NCBI RefSeq assembly: GCF_002234595.1
Contig: NZ_NMUL01000002.1
Span: 176,585-240,584 of the forward strand
Length of the DNA stretch: 64,000 bases
Direction of reading: 5' to 3'
Source of the DNA: Amycolatopsis vastitatis
GTDB taxonomy: Bacteria; Actinomycetota; Actinomycetes; Mycobacteriales; Pseudonocardiaceae
Shown: positions 8,551-17,501 of the stretch, piece by piece
Layout of the letters: each line of letters begins with the position of its first letter
Numbering within the stretch: the stretch's first letter is position 1
Notes under the pieces: model-generated
What the model was told of the DNA's origin: nothing
Database searches by the model: none
What the model saw: only the letters and a program-made list of their open reading frames with translations
Position numbers and translations under genes: made by a program

Positions 8551-9064
8551 CGAAAGCCTCCTGGGCGAGGACGGGGGTGAGCTTCTTGCGAGCGCGCGTC
8601 AGCCGGGAGCCGACCGTGCCCGGGGAGATGCCGAGCGCTGCGGCCACTTCGGCGTAACCGAGTTCGCCGAGGGCGACGAGCAGCAGGACATCGCGTTCCC
8701 CGGCGGAAAGCCGGGCCAACGCCTTCCCCAGCCGCGCCACCGTCACCGATGCGACAACGCGGCTTTCGTGCCCTTCGGCGGCCTCGCGCGGGTCGAGCCG
8801 CGAGAGCGCGCGGTAGTGGCGTGCCTCCTTGCGGCGGTGCCGGGAGACCAGGTTCGTCGCGATGCCGAACAGCCAGGAACGCAGGTCGCCGCGGGCGGCG
8901 TCGAACGTGCTCCGGCGGTCGAAGGCGACGAGGAACGTCTCCGCGGCGACGTCTTCCGCGGCCTGGGCGCCGAGCCGGCTCGCCACGTACCGGTAGATCA
9001 CCGCGAAGTAGCGGTCGTGCACCTCGGTGAACTGCTCGATGCCGGTCACGGGGGCCGCCGTCAT
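8543..9064 (-). CDS. ECF RNA polymerase sigma factor
   Basis: 173 residues from ATG 9064. Region 2 is FTEVHDRYFAVIYRYVASRL through DLRSWLFGIATNLVSRHRR, and region 4 is ARLSAGERDVLLLVALGELGYAEVAAALGISPGTVGSRLTRARKKL with the helix-turn-helix. It directs RNA polymerase to a small regulon. The stop overlaps the start of the membrane-anchored partner by 8 bp, so the two form a sensing pair. An upstream in-frame extension exists but lacks a ribosome site. Confidence 0.9.
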   Translation of the reverse strand: MTAAPVTGIEQFTEVHDRYFAVIYRYVASRLGAQAAEDVAAETFLVAFDRRSTFDAARGDLRSWLFGIATNLVSRHRRKEARHYRALSRLDPREAAEGHESRVVASVTVARLGKALARLSAGERDVLLLVALGELGYAEVAAALGISPGTVGSRLTRARKKLTPVLAQEAFDE

Positions 9065-9150
9065 GGGGCTGCCTCTGTCATGGGGTTCCTTCCCGTCGGC
9101 GACAGCTTCACCCCTACTTCGCCGCCGGGCCGGAACTCCTTCCCCTTTTT

Positions 9151-10536
9151 TCAGCCGATCGGCCAGGGCCGCTGCGGCGGCCGGAGCCGTTCGTAGGCCG
9201 CGGCGGCACGCAGGACGCCGATGTCGTCGAAGCGGCGGCCGACGATCTGGAGGCCGATCGGGCGGCCGTCGTCGGTGTAACCGCAGTTCAGTGACACCGC
9301 CGGCTGGCCGGACATGTTGTACGGCACCGTGAAGGCGATGTGTTCGAACGGCCGGGCCGGGTCGTTCGTCGGGGACGCCCACTCGGCCGGTGGGGCAGCG
9401 ACCGGGCAGGTCGGCGACAGCACGACGTCGAATGCCGAAGTCGCCCGCAGCGCCGCGACGCTGATCGCGTCGATCTGCGCGAAGCCGCGGTAGACGTCCG
9501 CTCCGGACACTTCCGCGCCGCCCGCCGCCCAGTCCGCGATGTACGGCAGGATCTTCGCTCGGCGGTCCGGCGGCAGGGCCGCGGTGTCCGACCAGGCACG
9601 CGTGCGCCAGAACGTGTCCAGGCCGTCGAGCATCTCCCGGATGAGGAACGGCTCGACCGGCTCGACGACCGCGCCCGCGGCCTCGAAGGTCCGGGCCGCC
9701 GCGGTGACGGCGTCGAGCGTCACGGGACCCACCGGCAGGCCGGGGCCCGAGTCGAGGTGCAGCCCGACGCGGAGGCCGTCCAGAGTGCCCTCGAGCGACG
9801 ACCACGGCAGGTCCGCCGGCGGCAAGCTCAGGTGGTCGCGGGGGTCCGGGCGGGAAAGCACGCCCATCAGCAACGCCGTGTCGGCGACGGTCCGGGTCAT
9901 CGGGCCGGCGACGCGGCCGAGGAACGGCGGGTCGACCGGCACCCGCCCGAAGCTCGGCTTCAGCCCGACCAGGCCGCACCAGCCCGCAGGCAGCCGGATC
10001 GAGCCGCCGATGTCGGTGCCGGCGTGCAGCGGGCCGTAGCCCGCGGCGGCCGCGGCCCCGGCGCCCGCGCTGGACCCGCCGGGCGTGCACCGCACGTCCC
10101 ACGGGTTCCGCGCGGTCGTGTGGAAGCTCGACAGCCCGGAGGTCAGCATCCCGTAGTCCGGCATGGTCGTCTTGGCCAGCAGGACTCCGCCGGACTCGCG
10201 GACCCGGGCGGCCGCCGGGGCGTCCTCGGCGGCCGGGACGAGCGCGGTCGCCGCCGTGCCCAGCGGCACCGGCGTGCCGCGGGTGGCGATGTTCTCCTTG
10301 AGCGTCAGCGGGACGCCGTCGATCGGGCCGAGCGGTTCGCCGGAGTGCCAACGCGCTTCAGCCGCCTTCGCGTCTTCGCGCGCGCTTGAAGGGTCGTACG
10401 CGTACAACGCGTGCAGCTCCGGCTCTCGCGCTTCGATGCGGGCGAGAACGGCTTCGGTGACTTCGACCGGCGAGAGCGTCTTCGCGCGGTACTGCGCGAC
10501 GAGTTCGACGGCGGTCAGGTCGGGCAGCTCGGTCAT
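9151..10536 (-). CDS. Amidase-signature-family hydrolase
   Basis: 461 residues with the complete Ser-cisSer-Lys machinery: Lys80 in GVPLTLKEN, Ser155 in TPGGSSAG and nucleophile Ser179 in TDIGGSIRLPA. It hydrolyses a carboxamide or related C-N bond in the cytoplasm. It is the last gene of the operon running from the ABC binding protein at 17435, 9 bp after the SDR stop. Its place with an SDR, an aldehyde dehydrogenase and an importer suggests that it releases an amine and an acid from an imported amide. Confidence 0.88.
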   Translation of the reverse strand: MTELPDLTAVELVAQYRAKTLSPVEVTEAVLARIEAREPELHALYAYDPSSAREDAKAAEARWHSGEPLGPIDGVPLTLKENIATRGTPVPLGTAATALVPAAEDAPAAARVRESGGVLLAKTTMPDYGMLTSGLSSFHTTARNPWDVRCTPGGSSAGAGAAAAAGYGPLHAGTDIGGSIRLPAGWCGLVGLKPSFGRVPVDPPFLGRVAGPMTRTVADTALLMGVLSRPDPRDHLSLPPADLPWSSLEGTLDGLRVGLHLDSGPGLPVGPVTLDAVTAAARTFEAAGAVVEPVEPFLIREMLDGLDTFWRTRAWSDTAALPPDRRAKILPYIADWAAGGAEVSGADVYRGFAQIDAISVAALRATSAFDVVLSPTCPVAAPPAEWASPTNDPARPFEHIAFTVPYNMSGQPAVSLNCGYTDDGRPIGLQIVGRRFDDIGVLRAAAAYERLRPPQRPWPIG

Positions 10537-10545
10537 GAGCCCTCC

Positions 10546-11301
10546 TCACGAAGCAGGTGGTTCGAAGCGGCCGTCGACGGCGGTCCAGCCGCCGTCCACC
10601 GCCAGCACAGAGCCGGTCACGAACGACGAAGCGTCCGAAGCGAGGTACACGACAGCGCCCGCCAGCTCGTCCGGACGCGCCCAGCGACCCAACGCGCCCT
10701 TCGTCGCGTACGCGTCGTACCACTCCGGGTTCGCCTTGATCTGCGCGGTCAGCGGGGTCTCGACGACGCCGGGGGCGATCGCGTTGACCCGCACGCCGGC
10801 CGGGCCGAACTCCGCCGCGGCCGTCCGGAACAGCTGGACGAGACCGGCTTTCGTGGCCGCGTACGGCCCTTGGCCGGGCTCGACGGTCGTACCGCGGATC
10901 GACGAAAACCCGATGATGCTCCCCCGCCCGCGCGCGACCATGTCGGCGCCGAACACGCGGACCACCTCGAAGGAGACGCCGAGGTTCAGCGCGATGACAC
11001 GGTCGAACTCCTCGCGCGTGTAGTCCAGCAACCGTTTGCGCACGTTCATCGCGGCGGTCAGCACCACCACGTCGAGCGGGCCGAGGTCGCTCGCGGCCCG
11101 GTCGATCGCACCCGGTTCGAGCAGGTCGACCTGGTACGCCTCGCCCACCCCGGCCTCGCGGGCGATGTCGAGGTCACGATCGGCGCAGACGACGTCGGCA
11201 CCGTGGGCGGCGAGCGCGCGGGCGGCTTCGCGGCCGATGCCGCCCGCGCCGAGGACCACCGCACGGCGTCCGTCCAGCCGGAACAGGTTCTGGTAGTTCA
11301 C
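10546..11301 (-). CDS. SDR-family oxidoreductase
   Basis: 251 residues from GTG 11301, whose TGA-overlapping start couples it to the aldehyde dehydrogenase. It is a classical SDR: VVLGAGGIGREAARALA (cofactor glycine motif), an N-x-G-like LNLGVSF, catalytic Ser in IIGFSSIRG, Tyr and Lys in YAATKAGLV, and GGWTAVDGRF at the end. It probably oxidises an alcohol or reduces a ketone with NAD(P). Placed just after ALDH, the alcohol-to-aldehyde step is a natural guess. Confidence 0.87.
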   Translation of the reverse strand: MNYQNLFRLDGRRAVVLGAGGIGREAARALAAHGADVVCADRDLDIAREAGVGEAYQVDLLEPGAIDRAASDLGPLDVVVLTAAMNVRKRLLDYTREEFDRVIALNLGVSFEVVRVFGADMVARGRGSIIGFSSIRGTTVEPGQGPYAATKAGLVQLFRTAAAEFGPAGVRVNAIAPGVVETPLTAQIKANPEWYDAYATKGALGRWARPDELAGAVVYLASDASSFVTGSVLAVDGGWTAVDGRFEPPAS

Positions 11302-12716
11302 GGGCGCAGCACCGCCATCCTCGTCACGGTCAATTCCTCGACGGCGAACCGCGGCCCTTCGCGGCCGATGCCGGAGTCCTTCACGCCCCCGTAGGGCATG
11401 GTGTCCGAGCGGAAGCCGGGCACTTCGTTGACGACGACACCGCCGACCTCCAGCTCGTCGAGCGCGCGGAACGCCGTGTTCAGGGACCGGCTGTAGACGC
11501 TGGCGTGGAGGCCGTAGCGGGACGCGTTCACCGCGGCGAAGGCTTCGTCCACATCGGACACCGTGCGCAGGCAGACGACCGGGCCGAAGATCTCCTCGTC
11601 CCAGCATTCGACGCCGTCCGGGACGTCGAGGAGGACGGTCGGCCGCAACACCGTGCCGTCGATACCCCCGCCGACCCGGCGGCCGCCGGCCTTCTCGATC
11701 CACGCGGCGACGCGTTCGGTGGAAGCGGGGTCGATCAGCGCGGACACCCGTGTCTTCTCGTCCCGCGGATCGCCGATGACGACCTCGTCGAGCCGCGCCA
11801 GCAGCCGTTCGGTGAACTCCTCGGCGACCGGCGCGACGACCAGGACACGCTGCACCGAGATGCAGGCCTGGCCGGACGCGTAGAACCCGCCGCGCAGCAC
11901 GGCGTCCACGGCGGCGTCGAGGTCGGCGTCGGGAGCGACCACGAGGGCCGCGTTCGAACCCAGCTCCAGCAGCGTCTTCGTGGGGGCCGCGTCGCGGGCG
12001 ATGCGGTGGCCGACCGCGGCCGAGCCGGTGAACGAGACCGCGCCGATCCGGCGGTCGGTGGTCAGCGCCGCGCCCACCTCGGCGTCGCCGGTGACCAGCT
12101 GGACCATGGCGGGCACCGGCGCGAGCGAGCGCACGAGGTGGACCAGCCACAACGTGGCCAGCGGCGTCTGGGGCGCGGGCTTGACGATCACCGGGCAGCC
12201 CGCGGCGATCGCGGGCGCGATCTTGTGCGACGCGAGCAGCAGCGGGTAGTTGAAGCCCGCGATGCCGACGACGACGCCGATCGGCTTGCGCTTCCAGAAG
12301 CCGACCAGCCCGTCGCCCGAGGGCAACAGGTCCAGCGGCACGGTTTCGCCGTGCAGCCGTGAGACCTCTTCGGCCGCGGCTTCCCAGGTGACGATCGTGC
12401 GCGCGACCTCGACGCGGCAGTCGACCAGCGGCTTGCCCGTCTCCAGCACGAGGAGGTTCTCGAACTCCTCGCGGCGAGAACGCACAGCAGCAGCGACATC
12501 GTTCAACAAGGCGCGACGAACCCGCGAAGGCAGCGAAGCCACTTCGCGCGCGACGGCGACAGCCTCGTCGACAGCGCGAGTAGCCAGCGAAGGCGTCCCG
12601 ACCGGCGCGGTGCCGACCACGCTCCCGTCGTAAGGGAAAACGATTTCTTCGACATCCACAGTGGACACCCAGCCCGCACCGACCGGCAGGCCGTCCGGAT
12701 ACTCAGCCATCGTCAC
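11298..12716 (-). CDS. NAD(P)-dependent aldehyde dehydrogenase
   Basis: 472 residues with all ALDH landmarks: GIAGFNYPLLLASHKIAPAI, VSFTGSAAVG (cofactor), catalytic Glu251 in LLELGSN and nucleophile Cys285 in SGQACIS, then EEIFGPV and GVKDSGIGREG near the C-terminus. It oxidises an aldehyde to the acid. ELGSN replaces the more usual ELGGK/N. It overlaps the ABC ATPase upstream by 14 bp and the SDR downstream by 4 bp, so it is co-translated. Confidence 0.92.
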   Translation of the reverse strand: MTMAEYPDGLPVGAGWVSTVDVEEIVFPYDGSVVGTAPVGTPSLATRAVDEAVAVAREVASLPSRVRRALLNDVAAAVRSRREEFENLLVLETGKPLVDCRVEVARTIVTWEAAAEEVSRLHGETVPLDLLPSGDGLVGFWKRKPIGVVVGIAGFNYPLLLASHKIAPAIAAGCPVIVKPAPQTPLATLWLVHLVRSLAPVPAMVQLVTGDAEVGAALTTDRRIGAVSFTGSAAVGHRIARDAAPTKTLLELGSNAALVVAPDADLDAAVDAVLRGGFYASGQACISVQRVLVVAPVAEEFTERLLARLDEVVIGDPRDEKTRVSALIDPASTERVAAWIEKAGGRRVGGGIDGTVLRPTVLLDVPDGVECWDEEIFGPVVCLRTVSDVDEAFAAVNASRYGLHASVYSRSLNTAFRALDELEVGGVVVNEVPGFRSDTMPYGGVKDSGIGREGPRFAVEELTVTRMAVLRP

Positions 12717-13473
12717 CTCCGCTCAGCCGGGCCAGCTCCGCGCGCAGGTTCGGCGCGGCTTCCAGGAGCTCCCGGGTGTATTCGTGCCGCGGTGCGTCGT
12801 AGACCTGGCCGACGTCACCGAGTTCGACGATCTCGCCGCGGCGCATCACCGCGACCCGGTCGCAGACGTGCCGGACGACGCCGAGGTCGTGCGACACGAA
12901 GATCAGCGTCAGCGCGAACTGGTCCACCAGGGACGCGAGCAGGTCGAGGATCTGGCCGCGCACGGAGACGTCCAGGGCGCTGACCGGCTCGTCGGCGATC
13001 AGGACGCTCGGGTTCGGCGCCAGCGCGCGGGCGATCGAGATGCGCTGCCGCTGGCCGCCGGAGAACTGGTGCGGGTAGCGCTGGGCGGCGTCGGCGGGCA
13101 GGCCGACCGCGGCGAGCAGCTCGGCCACGCGATCGGGCTCACGACGGCCGAGCGGTTCGGAGATGATGTCCCGCACGCGCATCCGCGGGTCGAGCGAACC
13201 CATCGGGTCCTGGAAGACGATCTGCAGCTCCGACCGCAAGAAGCCGAGACGACGTTCCGGCAGGTCGTCGATGCGCTTGCCCTGGAACGAGACCGTGCCC
13301 GACGTCGGCTTGTCCAGCGCGGCCAGCAGCCGGACCAGCGTCGACTTGCCGGAGCCGGACTCGCCGACGATGCCGAACCGCTGCCCCGCCTCGACGTCGA
13401 AACTGACCCCGCGCAACGCGTGCACGTCACGGCGGGCGTAGCGGCGTTCGAGGTCGCGGACTTCGAGGATCAT
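12703..13473 (-). CDS. Peptide/opine-type ABC transporter ATPase (DppF-like)
   Basis: 256 residues from ATG 13473. Walker A is GESGSGKSTL, the signature is FSGGQRQRISIARAL, Walker B is VLIADEPVSALD, and the H-loop is FVSHDLGVV; the C-terminus has the YDAPRHEYTRELLEAAP motif typical of oligopeptide/nickel/opine importers. It energises uptake with its neighbour at 13470-14201. ATGA overlaps that gene. It is slightly short for DppF, lacking part of the C-terminal tail. Confidence 0.9.
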   Translation of the reverse strand: MILEVRDLERRYARRDVHALRGVSFDVEAGQRFGIVGESGSGKSTLVRLLAALDKPTSGTVSFQGKRIDDLPERRLGFLRSELQIVFQDPMGSLDPRMRVRDIISEPLGRREPDRVAELLAAVGLPADAAQRYPHQFSGGQRQRISIARALAPNPSVLIADEPVSALDVSVRGQILDLLASLVDQFALTLIFVSHDLGVVRHVCDRVAVMRRGEIVELGDVGQVYDAPRHEYTRELLEAAPNLRAELARLSGGDDG

Positions 13474-14201
13474 CGCCGGGCCTCCAGGTCCGAGGAGGCC
13501 AGGAGCTTCCGCGTGTACTCGTGCTTCGGCTGCGTCAGGACTTCGCGCGTCGAGCCCGCTTCGACGATCTCGCCGTCGAGCATCACCAGCACGCGCTCGC
13601 ACACCGAAGCGACCACCGCGAGGTCGTGCGTGATGAACAGCAACGCACTCTCGGCGGGCAACGACGTCTTGATGAGCGAAAGGATCTGCGCCTGCACGGT
13701 GACGTCAAGGGCGGTCGTCGGCTCGTCGCAGATCAGCAGCGACGGCTCGTTGGCCAGGGCCATCGCGAGCACCACGCGCTGGCGCTGGCCGCCGGACAGC
13801 TGGTGCGGGTACGCGCGGGCCGTGCCCGGGAGTCCCACCGCGGACAGCAGGTCCTCGGCGCGATGACGGCGTCCGTGGACACGGCCGGGCTCGGTGACCT
13901 GGCGGCCGACCCGCATGGCCGGGTTCAGGGCCGTCATCGGTTCCTGGAACACCATCGCGAGTTCGTCACCGCGCAGCCGTGACATGTCCTTTTCGGACAT
14001 TTCCAGCAGTTCACGGTCGTTCAGGACGACCGAACCGGACGCCGGAAGCTCGTCGGGCAGCAGGCCCATGATCGCCAGCGCCGTCAACGACTTCCCGGAC
14101 CCGGACTCGCCGATCAGGCCGACGCGCTCGCCGGCGCCGATCTCGAAGGACACGTCCCGGACCAGCGAAGAGACGTTGAGGCCGCGCACTGAGAGCGTCA
14201 T
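13470..14201 (-). CDS. Peptide/opine-type ABC transporter ATPase (DppD-like)
   Basis: 243 residues from ATG 14201. Walker A is GESGSGKSLTALAIMGLL, the signature LSGGQRQRVVLAMALA, Walker B LLICDEPTTALD and the H-loop FITHDLAVV. TQPKHEYTRKLLAS at the end is the family tail. It pairs with the DppF-like ATPase and the two permeases. A shorter linker than usual is seen, and no C-terminal metal-binding extension. ATGA overlaps couple it on both sides. Confidence 0.9.
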   Translation of the reverse strand: MTLSVRGLNVSSLVRDVSFEIGAGERVGLIGESGSGKSLTALAIMGLLPDELPASGSVVLNDRELLEMSEKDMSRLRGDELAMVFQEPMTALNPAMRVGRQVTEPGRVHGRRHRAEDLLSAVGLPGTARAYPHQLSGGQRQRVVLAMALANEPSLLICDEPTTALDVTVQAQILSLIKTSLPAESALLFITHDLAVVASVCERVLVMLDGEIVEAGSTREVLTQPKHEYTRKLLASSDLEARR

Positions 14202-15007
14202 ACGCGAGCCGCCAATCGGGGATCCAGGCGGTCGCGCAGGCCGTCGCCGAGGAGGTTGAAACCCAGGACGGCGACGGCGATCGCGATGCCCGGGACCAGC
14301 GCCAGCCGCGGGTGCACGGTCAAAAGCTCTTGGGACTCCTGCAGCATCCGGCCCCACGACGGGGTCGGCGGCCGCGTCCCGAAGCCGAGGAACGACAACG
14401 CCGCTTCGGCGAGCACGGCGATCGCGAACGACACCGAAGCCTGGACGATCAGCAGGCCCGAGATGTTCGGCAGGACGTGCCGCACGGCGATGTTCGGCCG
14501 AGACCGGCCGCCCGCACGAGCCGCGAGCACGAACTCGGTGCTCATCACCTGCAGCGTCCCGGACCGGGCGATCCGCGCGAACGACGGGATGGTGGCGATG
14601 CCGATCGCGACCATCGCGGTCAGCGTGTCGGCCCCGAACACCGCGCCGAACATGATGGCCAGCAGCAGCGCGGGGAACGCGAGCACGAGGTCGTTGACGC
14701 GCATGACGAACTCGCCGAGCCACCGGGGCGACATCCCGGCGAGGATGCCCAGCGGCGTGCCGATCACCGCCGCGATGCCGACCGCGACCACGCCGACGTA
14801 CAGCGTCGTGCGCGCGCCGACCATGATCTGGCTGAGCACGTCCCGCCCGAACTTGTCGGTGCCGAACCAGTGCGACGCGCCGAAGCCGAGCAGCCGGTGG
14901 GTCGCGTCGACCTTCACCGGGTCGAACGGCGTCCAGACGAACGACAGCAGCGCGGCCACCACGACCAGGCCGACGAGCACCCCGCCCAGCACCAGACTGC
15001 GCATCAC
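14198..15007 (-). CDS. ABC transporter permease (DppC-like)
   Basis: 269 residues, with a GTG start at 15007 overlapping the upstream stop, or ATG 15004 as the alternative. About six membrane segments are predicted. HWFGTDKFGRDVLSQIMVGARTT near residue 47 is the DppC hallmark and EAALSFLGFGTRPPTPSWG is the coupling/EAA region. It forms the translocation pore with the DppB-like protein. Confidence 0.9.
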   Translation of the reverse strand: MMRSLVLGGVLVGLVVVAALLSFVWTPFDPVKVDATHRLLGFGASHWFGTDKFGRDVLSQIMVGARTTLYVGVVAVGIAAVIGTPLGILAGMSPRWLGEFVMRVNDLVLAFPALLLAIMFGAVFGADTLTAMVAIGIATIPSFARIARSGTLQVMSTEFVLAARAGGRSRPNIAVRHVLPNISGLLIVQASVSFAIAVLAEAALSFLGFGTRPPTPSWGRMLQESQELLTVHPRLALVPGIAIAVAVLGFNLLGDGLRDRLDPRLAARV

Positions 15008-15948
15008 GAACCTCGCAATCGCGGGTCGAGCACGGTGTAGAGGACGTCGACGACGAAGTTGACGAGCAGGACCCCGACCACCAGGACGAGCACGATTCCC
15101 TGCACGGTCAGCAGGTCACGGGCGGCGACGGCGTCCAGCAGCATCGAGCCCAGCCCCGGCAGCACGAACACGCGCTCGACGACGACCGCGCCGATCAGCA
15201 GCGTCGCCAGCTGCAGGCCGAGCACGGTGACCACCGGCACGGACGCGTTGCGCAGGCCGTGACGCACCAGCGCCTGTCCCGGACGCAGTCCCTTCGACCG
15301 CGCGGTGCGCAGGTAGTCCTGGCCGAGCGTGTCGAGCACGGCCGAGCGCACATACCGCGTGAGCACCGCACCCTGGACCAGGCCGAGGGACAGCGCGGGA
15401 AGGACGAGCCCGCGGGCGAACTCGCCGAAGTCCTGGTCCGGCGGGGTCCAGCCGCCCGACGGCAGCCAGCGCAGCTGGACGGCGAAGATCTGCACCAGGA
15501 TGATCCCGGCGAGGAACGCGGGGATCGCGACGCCGATCTGCGACAGCCCGGAAACGCCCGCGCCGGACGCCTTCCGGTGCTTGACCGCGGCGAACGTCCC
15601 GGCCGGCACGGCGATCACCAGCGCGACGAGCATCCCGGCACCGACCAGCCACAACGTGACGCCGAGGCGGTCGAGCAGCTGCGGCCCGATCGCGTCCCGC
15701 GTCACGTACGAGCGGCCGAAGTCGCCGCGCAGCACGTGGGAAATCCAGTCGAAGTACTGCGTGACGAGCGGGCGATCGATGCCGAACTCCGCGCGGGTCT
15801 TGGCGAGCAGCTCGGGCGTCGCGTTGACGCCGAGCGCGACCTGCGCGGGATCTCCCGGCAGCACGGCCATGAACAGGAACACCACGACGGACGCGACCAG
15901 CACGCTGACCACGAACACCGCCACCCGGCGCAGCACCCTGGCCGTCAT
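15004..15948 (-). CDS. ABC transporter permease (DppB-like)
   Basis: 314 residues from ATG 15948. The N-terminal membrane helix is followed by MAVLPGDPAQVALG, and LLAKTRAEFGIDRPLVTQY is the periplasmic signature of DppB permeases. DYLRTARSKGLRPGQALVRH is the EAA loop contacting the ATPases. Six membrane segments are expected. It is coupled by ATGA overlap to the binding-protein gene. Confidence 0.9.
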   Translation of the reverse strand: MTARVLRRVAVFVVSVLVASVVVFLFMAVLPGDPAQVALGVNATPELLAKTRAEFGIDRPLVTQYFDWISHVLRGDFGRSYVTRDAIGPQLLDRLGVTLWLVGAGMLVALVIAVPAGTFAAVKHRKASGAGVSGLSQIGVAIPAFLAGIILVQIFAVQLRWLPSGGWTPPDQDFGEFARGLVLPALSLGLVQGAVLTRYVRSAVLDTLGQDYLRTARSKGLRPGQALVRHGLRNASVPVVTVLGLQLATLLIGAVVVERVFVLPGLGSMLLDAVAARDLLTVQGIVLVLVVGVLLVNFVVDVLYTVLDPRLRGS

Positions 15949-17435
15949 CGCGGCGCCAGCCCGGTGAGGTCGAACGACTCGCTGACCTGGTTCGCCGCGA
16001 TCCCGCCGACCTTGGTCTTCGCGACGATCACGGTGGGGAACAGGAACAGCCAGTCCGCGGCGGCGTCGGTGTTCAGCTGCCGCGCCACCTGTTTCATGTC
16101 CGCGACCTGCTGCTCCGGCGTCCCGCTGTCGGCCTCGGCGAGCAGCTGCTGGACACGCTTGCTGTCGTAGCCCCAGTAGTACTTCGGCTTGCCGAACGTC
16201 GTGATGTCCCGCGCCTCGACGTGCTGGATGATCGACAGGTCGTAGTCGTGGTCGGTGAACACCTGCTTGAGCCACACCGCCGGGAAGTCGAGGGGCTCGA
16301 TCGTGGTCCGGACGCCGACGTCGGCGAGCTGCGACTGGACGACCTGCGCGGCCGACACCGCGTACGGCAGGTTCGGGATCCGCAGCCGCAGGTTCAGGTT
16401 CGTCACGCCGGCTTCGGACAGCAGCGCCTTGGCCCGCGCGGGATCGAACGGATGGACCTGCGAAAGGTCTTCGTACCAGGGGTCGGTCGGCGGGACCATG
16501 CTGCCGATCAGCGTCCCGCGCCCGGCCCACGCCGTGTCGAGCAGCGCCTTCCGGTCGATCGCGTACGTCAGGGCCTGGCGCACGCGGACGTCGTTCAGCG
16601 GCGGCCGCGCGTTGTTCATGGCCAGCGTGACTTCGGAGTTCGTCGTGCCCTGAACGACCTGGAACCGGTCGTCGGCCTGGAACTGCGGGATGGAGTCGGG
16701 CGCGGTGATCGCCGCGATGACGTCGATCCCGTTGCTGTACAAGGCGTTGTTCAGCGCGGTCGGGTCCTTGATGTACTTCAGGACGACCGTGGTGTACGCC
16801 GGTTTCCGGCCCCAGTACGCGGGGTTCGCCTTGAGCACCACGGAGTCGCCGCGCTTGCGCGCCGCCACGACGTACGGCCCGGTGCCGACCGGCTTGTTCG
16901 CCAGGTCCGCGACGCCGGCCGGGCTGAACATCGCGCCGAGCCTGCTGGTGAGGCTGAACAGCCAGCCGTTGGACGGCTTCGAGAGCACGACCCGCGCGTG
17001 GTCCGGTGCCACGACGTCGACGTGGTCGACGACGTCCATGGTGGACTTGATCGAGATCGTCCAGGCGGTCTTCACGCGCATCAGCGAGAACTTGACGTCC
17101 TCGGCCGTGAACGGCGCGCCGTTGCTGAACTTGACGCCCGGCTGGAGCTGGAAGTCGTAGGTGCGCCGGTCCGGGCTGACCGTCCAGGACTTCGCGAGCA
17201 ACGGCACGATCCGGCCTTGCGCGTCGAGCTTCACCAGGCCTTCGTAGACGTTGTAGAGCAGCGCCTGCGGGATCGCGGCGCCGTCCGTGCGGGTGAAGTC
17301 GAAGTTCGCCGGCTCCGCCGTGAAGCCGACGGAAAGTGTGTCCGGACCAGCGGAAACGCTGGCCGACGAGCCGGCCGAGCAGCCGGACACCACGAGCAGC
17401 AGCGCCGCTGCCAGCACGTGAAGTCGGGCTTTCAT
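15945..17435 (-). CDS. ABC transporter substrate-binding lipoprotein (family 5)
   Basis: 496 residues from ATG 17435. The signal peptide ends in the lipobox VVSGC (Cys about residue 19), so it is tethered outside the membrane. The SBP_bac_5 pattern follows: LLAKSWTVSPDRRTYDFQL, VKFSNGAPFTAEDVKFSL, VGTGPYVVA and VRVRQALTYAIDRKAL. It binds a peptide-like or amide solute. It is the first gene of the minus-strand operon and is divergent from the GntR gene, with the palindrome at 17455-17469 in its promoter. Confidence 0.92.
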   Translation of the reverse strand: MKARLHVLAAALLLVVSGCSAGSSASVSAGPDTLSVGFTAEPANFDFTRTDGAAIPQALLYNVYEGLVKLDAQGRIVPLLAKSWTVSPDRRTYDFQLQPGVKFSNGAPFTAEDVKFSLMRVKTAWTISIKSTMDVVDHVDVVAPDHARVVLSKPSNGWLFSLTSRLGAMFSPAGVADLANKPVGTGPYVVAARKRGDSVVLKANPAYWGRKPAYTTVVLKYIKDPTALNNALYSNGIDVIAAITAPDSIPQFQADDRFQVVQGTTNSEVTLAMNNARPPLNDVRVRQALTYAIDRKALLDTAWAGRGTLIGSMVPPTDPWYEDLSQVHPFDPARAKALLSEAGVTNLNLRLRIPNLPYAVSAAQVVQSQLADVGVRTTIEPLDFPAVWLKQVFTDHDYDLSIIQHVEARDITTFGKPKYYWGYDSKRVQQLLAEADSGTPEQQVADMKQVARQLNTDAAADWLFLFPTVIVAKTKVGGIAANQVSESFDLTGLAPR

Positions 17436-17454
17436 TCGACCTCCAGATAAGTAC

Positions 17455-17469
17455 ACTGGTCTGACCAGT
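17455..17469. promoter_or_regulatory. FadR/GntR-type operator palindrome
   Basis: ACTGGTCTGACCAGT is a perfect 15-bp inverted repeat centred on T462 (17462). Its core TGGT-N3-ACCA equals the form known for FadR-subfamily GntR regulators. It lies 19 bases before the binding-protein start and 32 bases before the GntR start, so one site can control both directions. Confidence 0.8.
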
Positions 17470-17501
17470 AGCCTGCACCGAGCGGACGACGAGGTCAAGG
17501 G

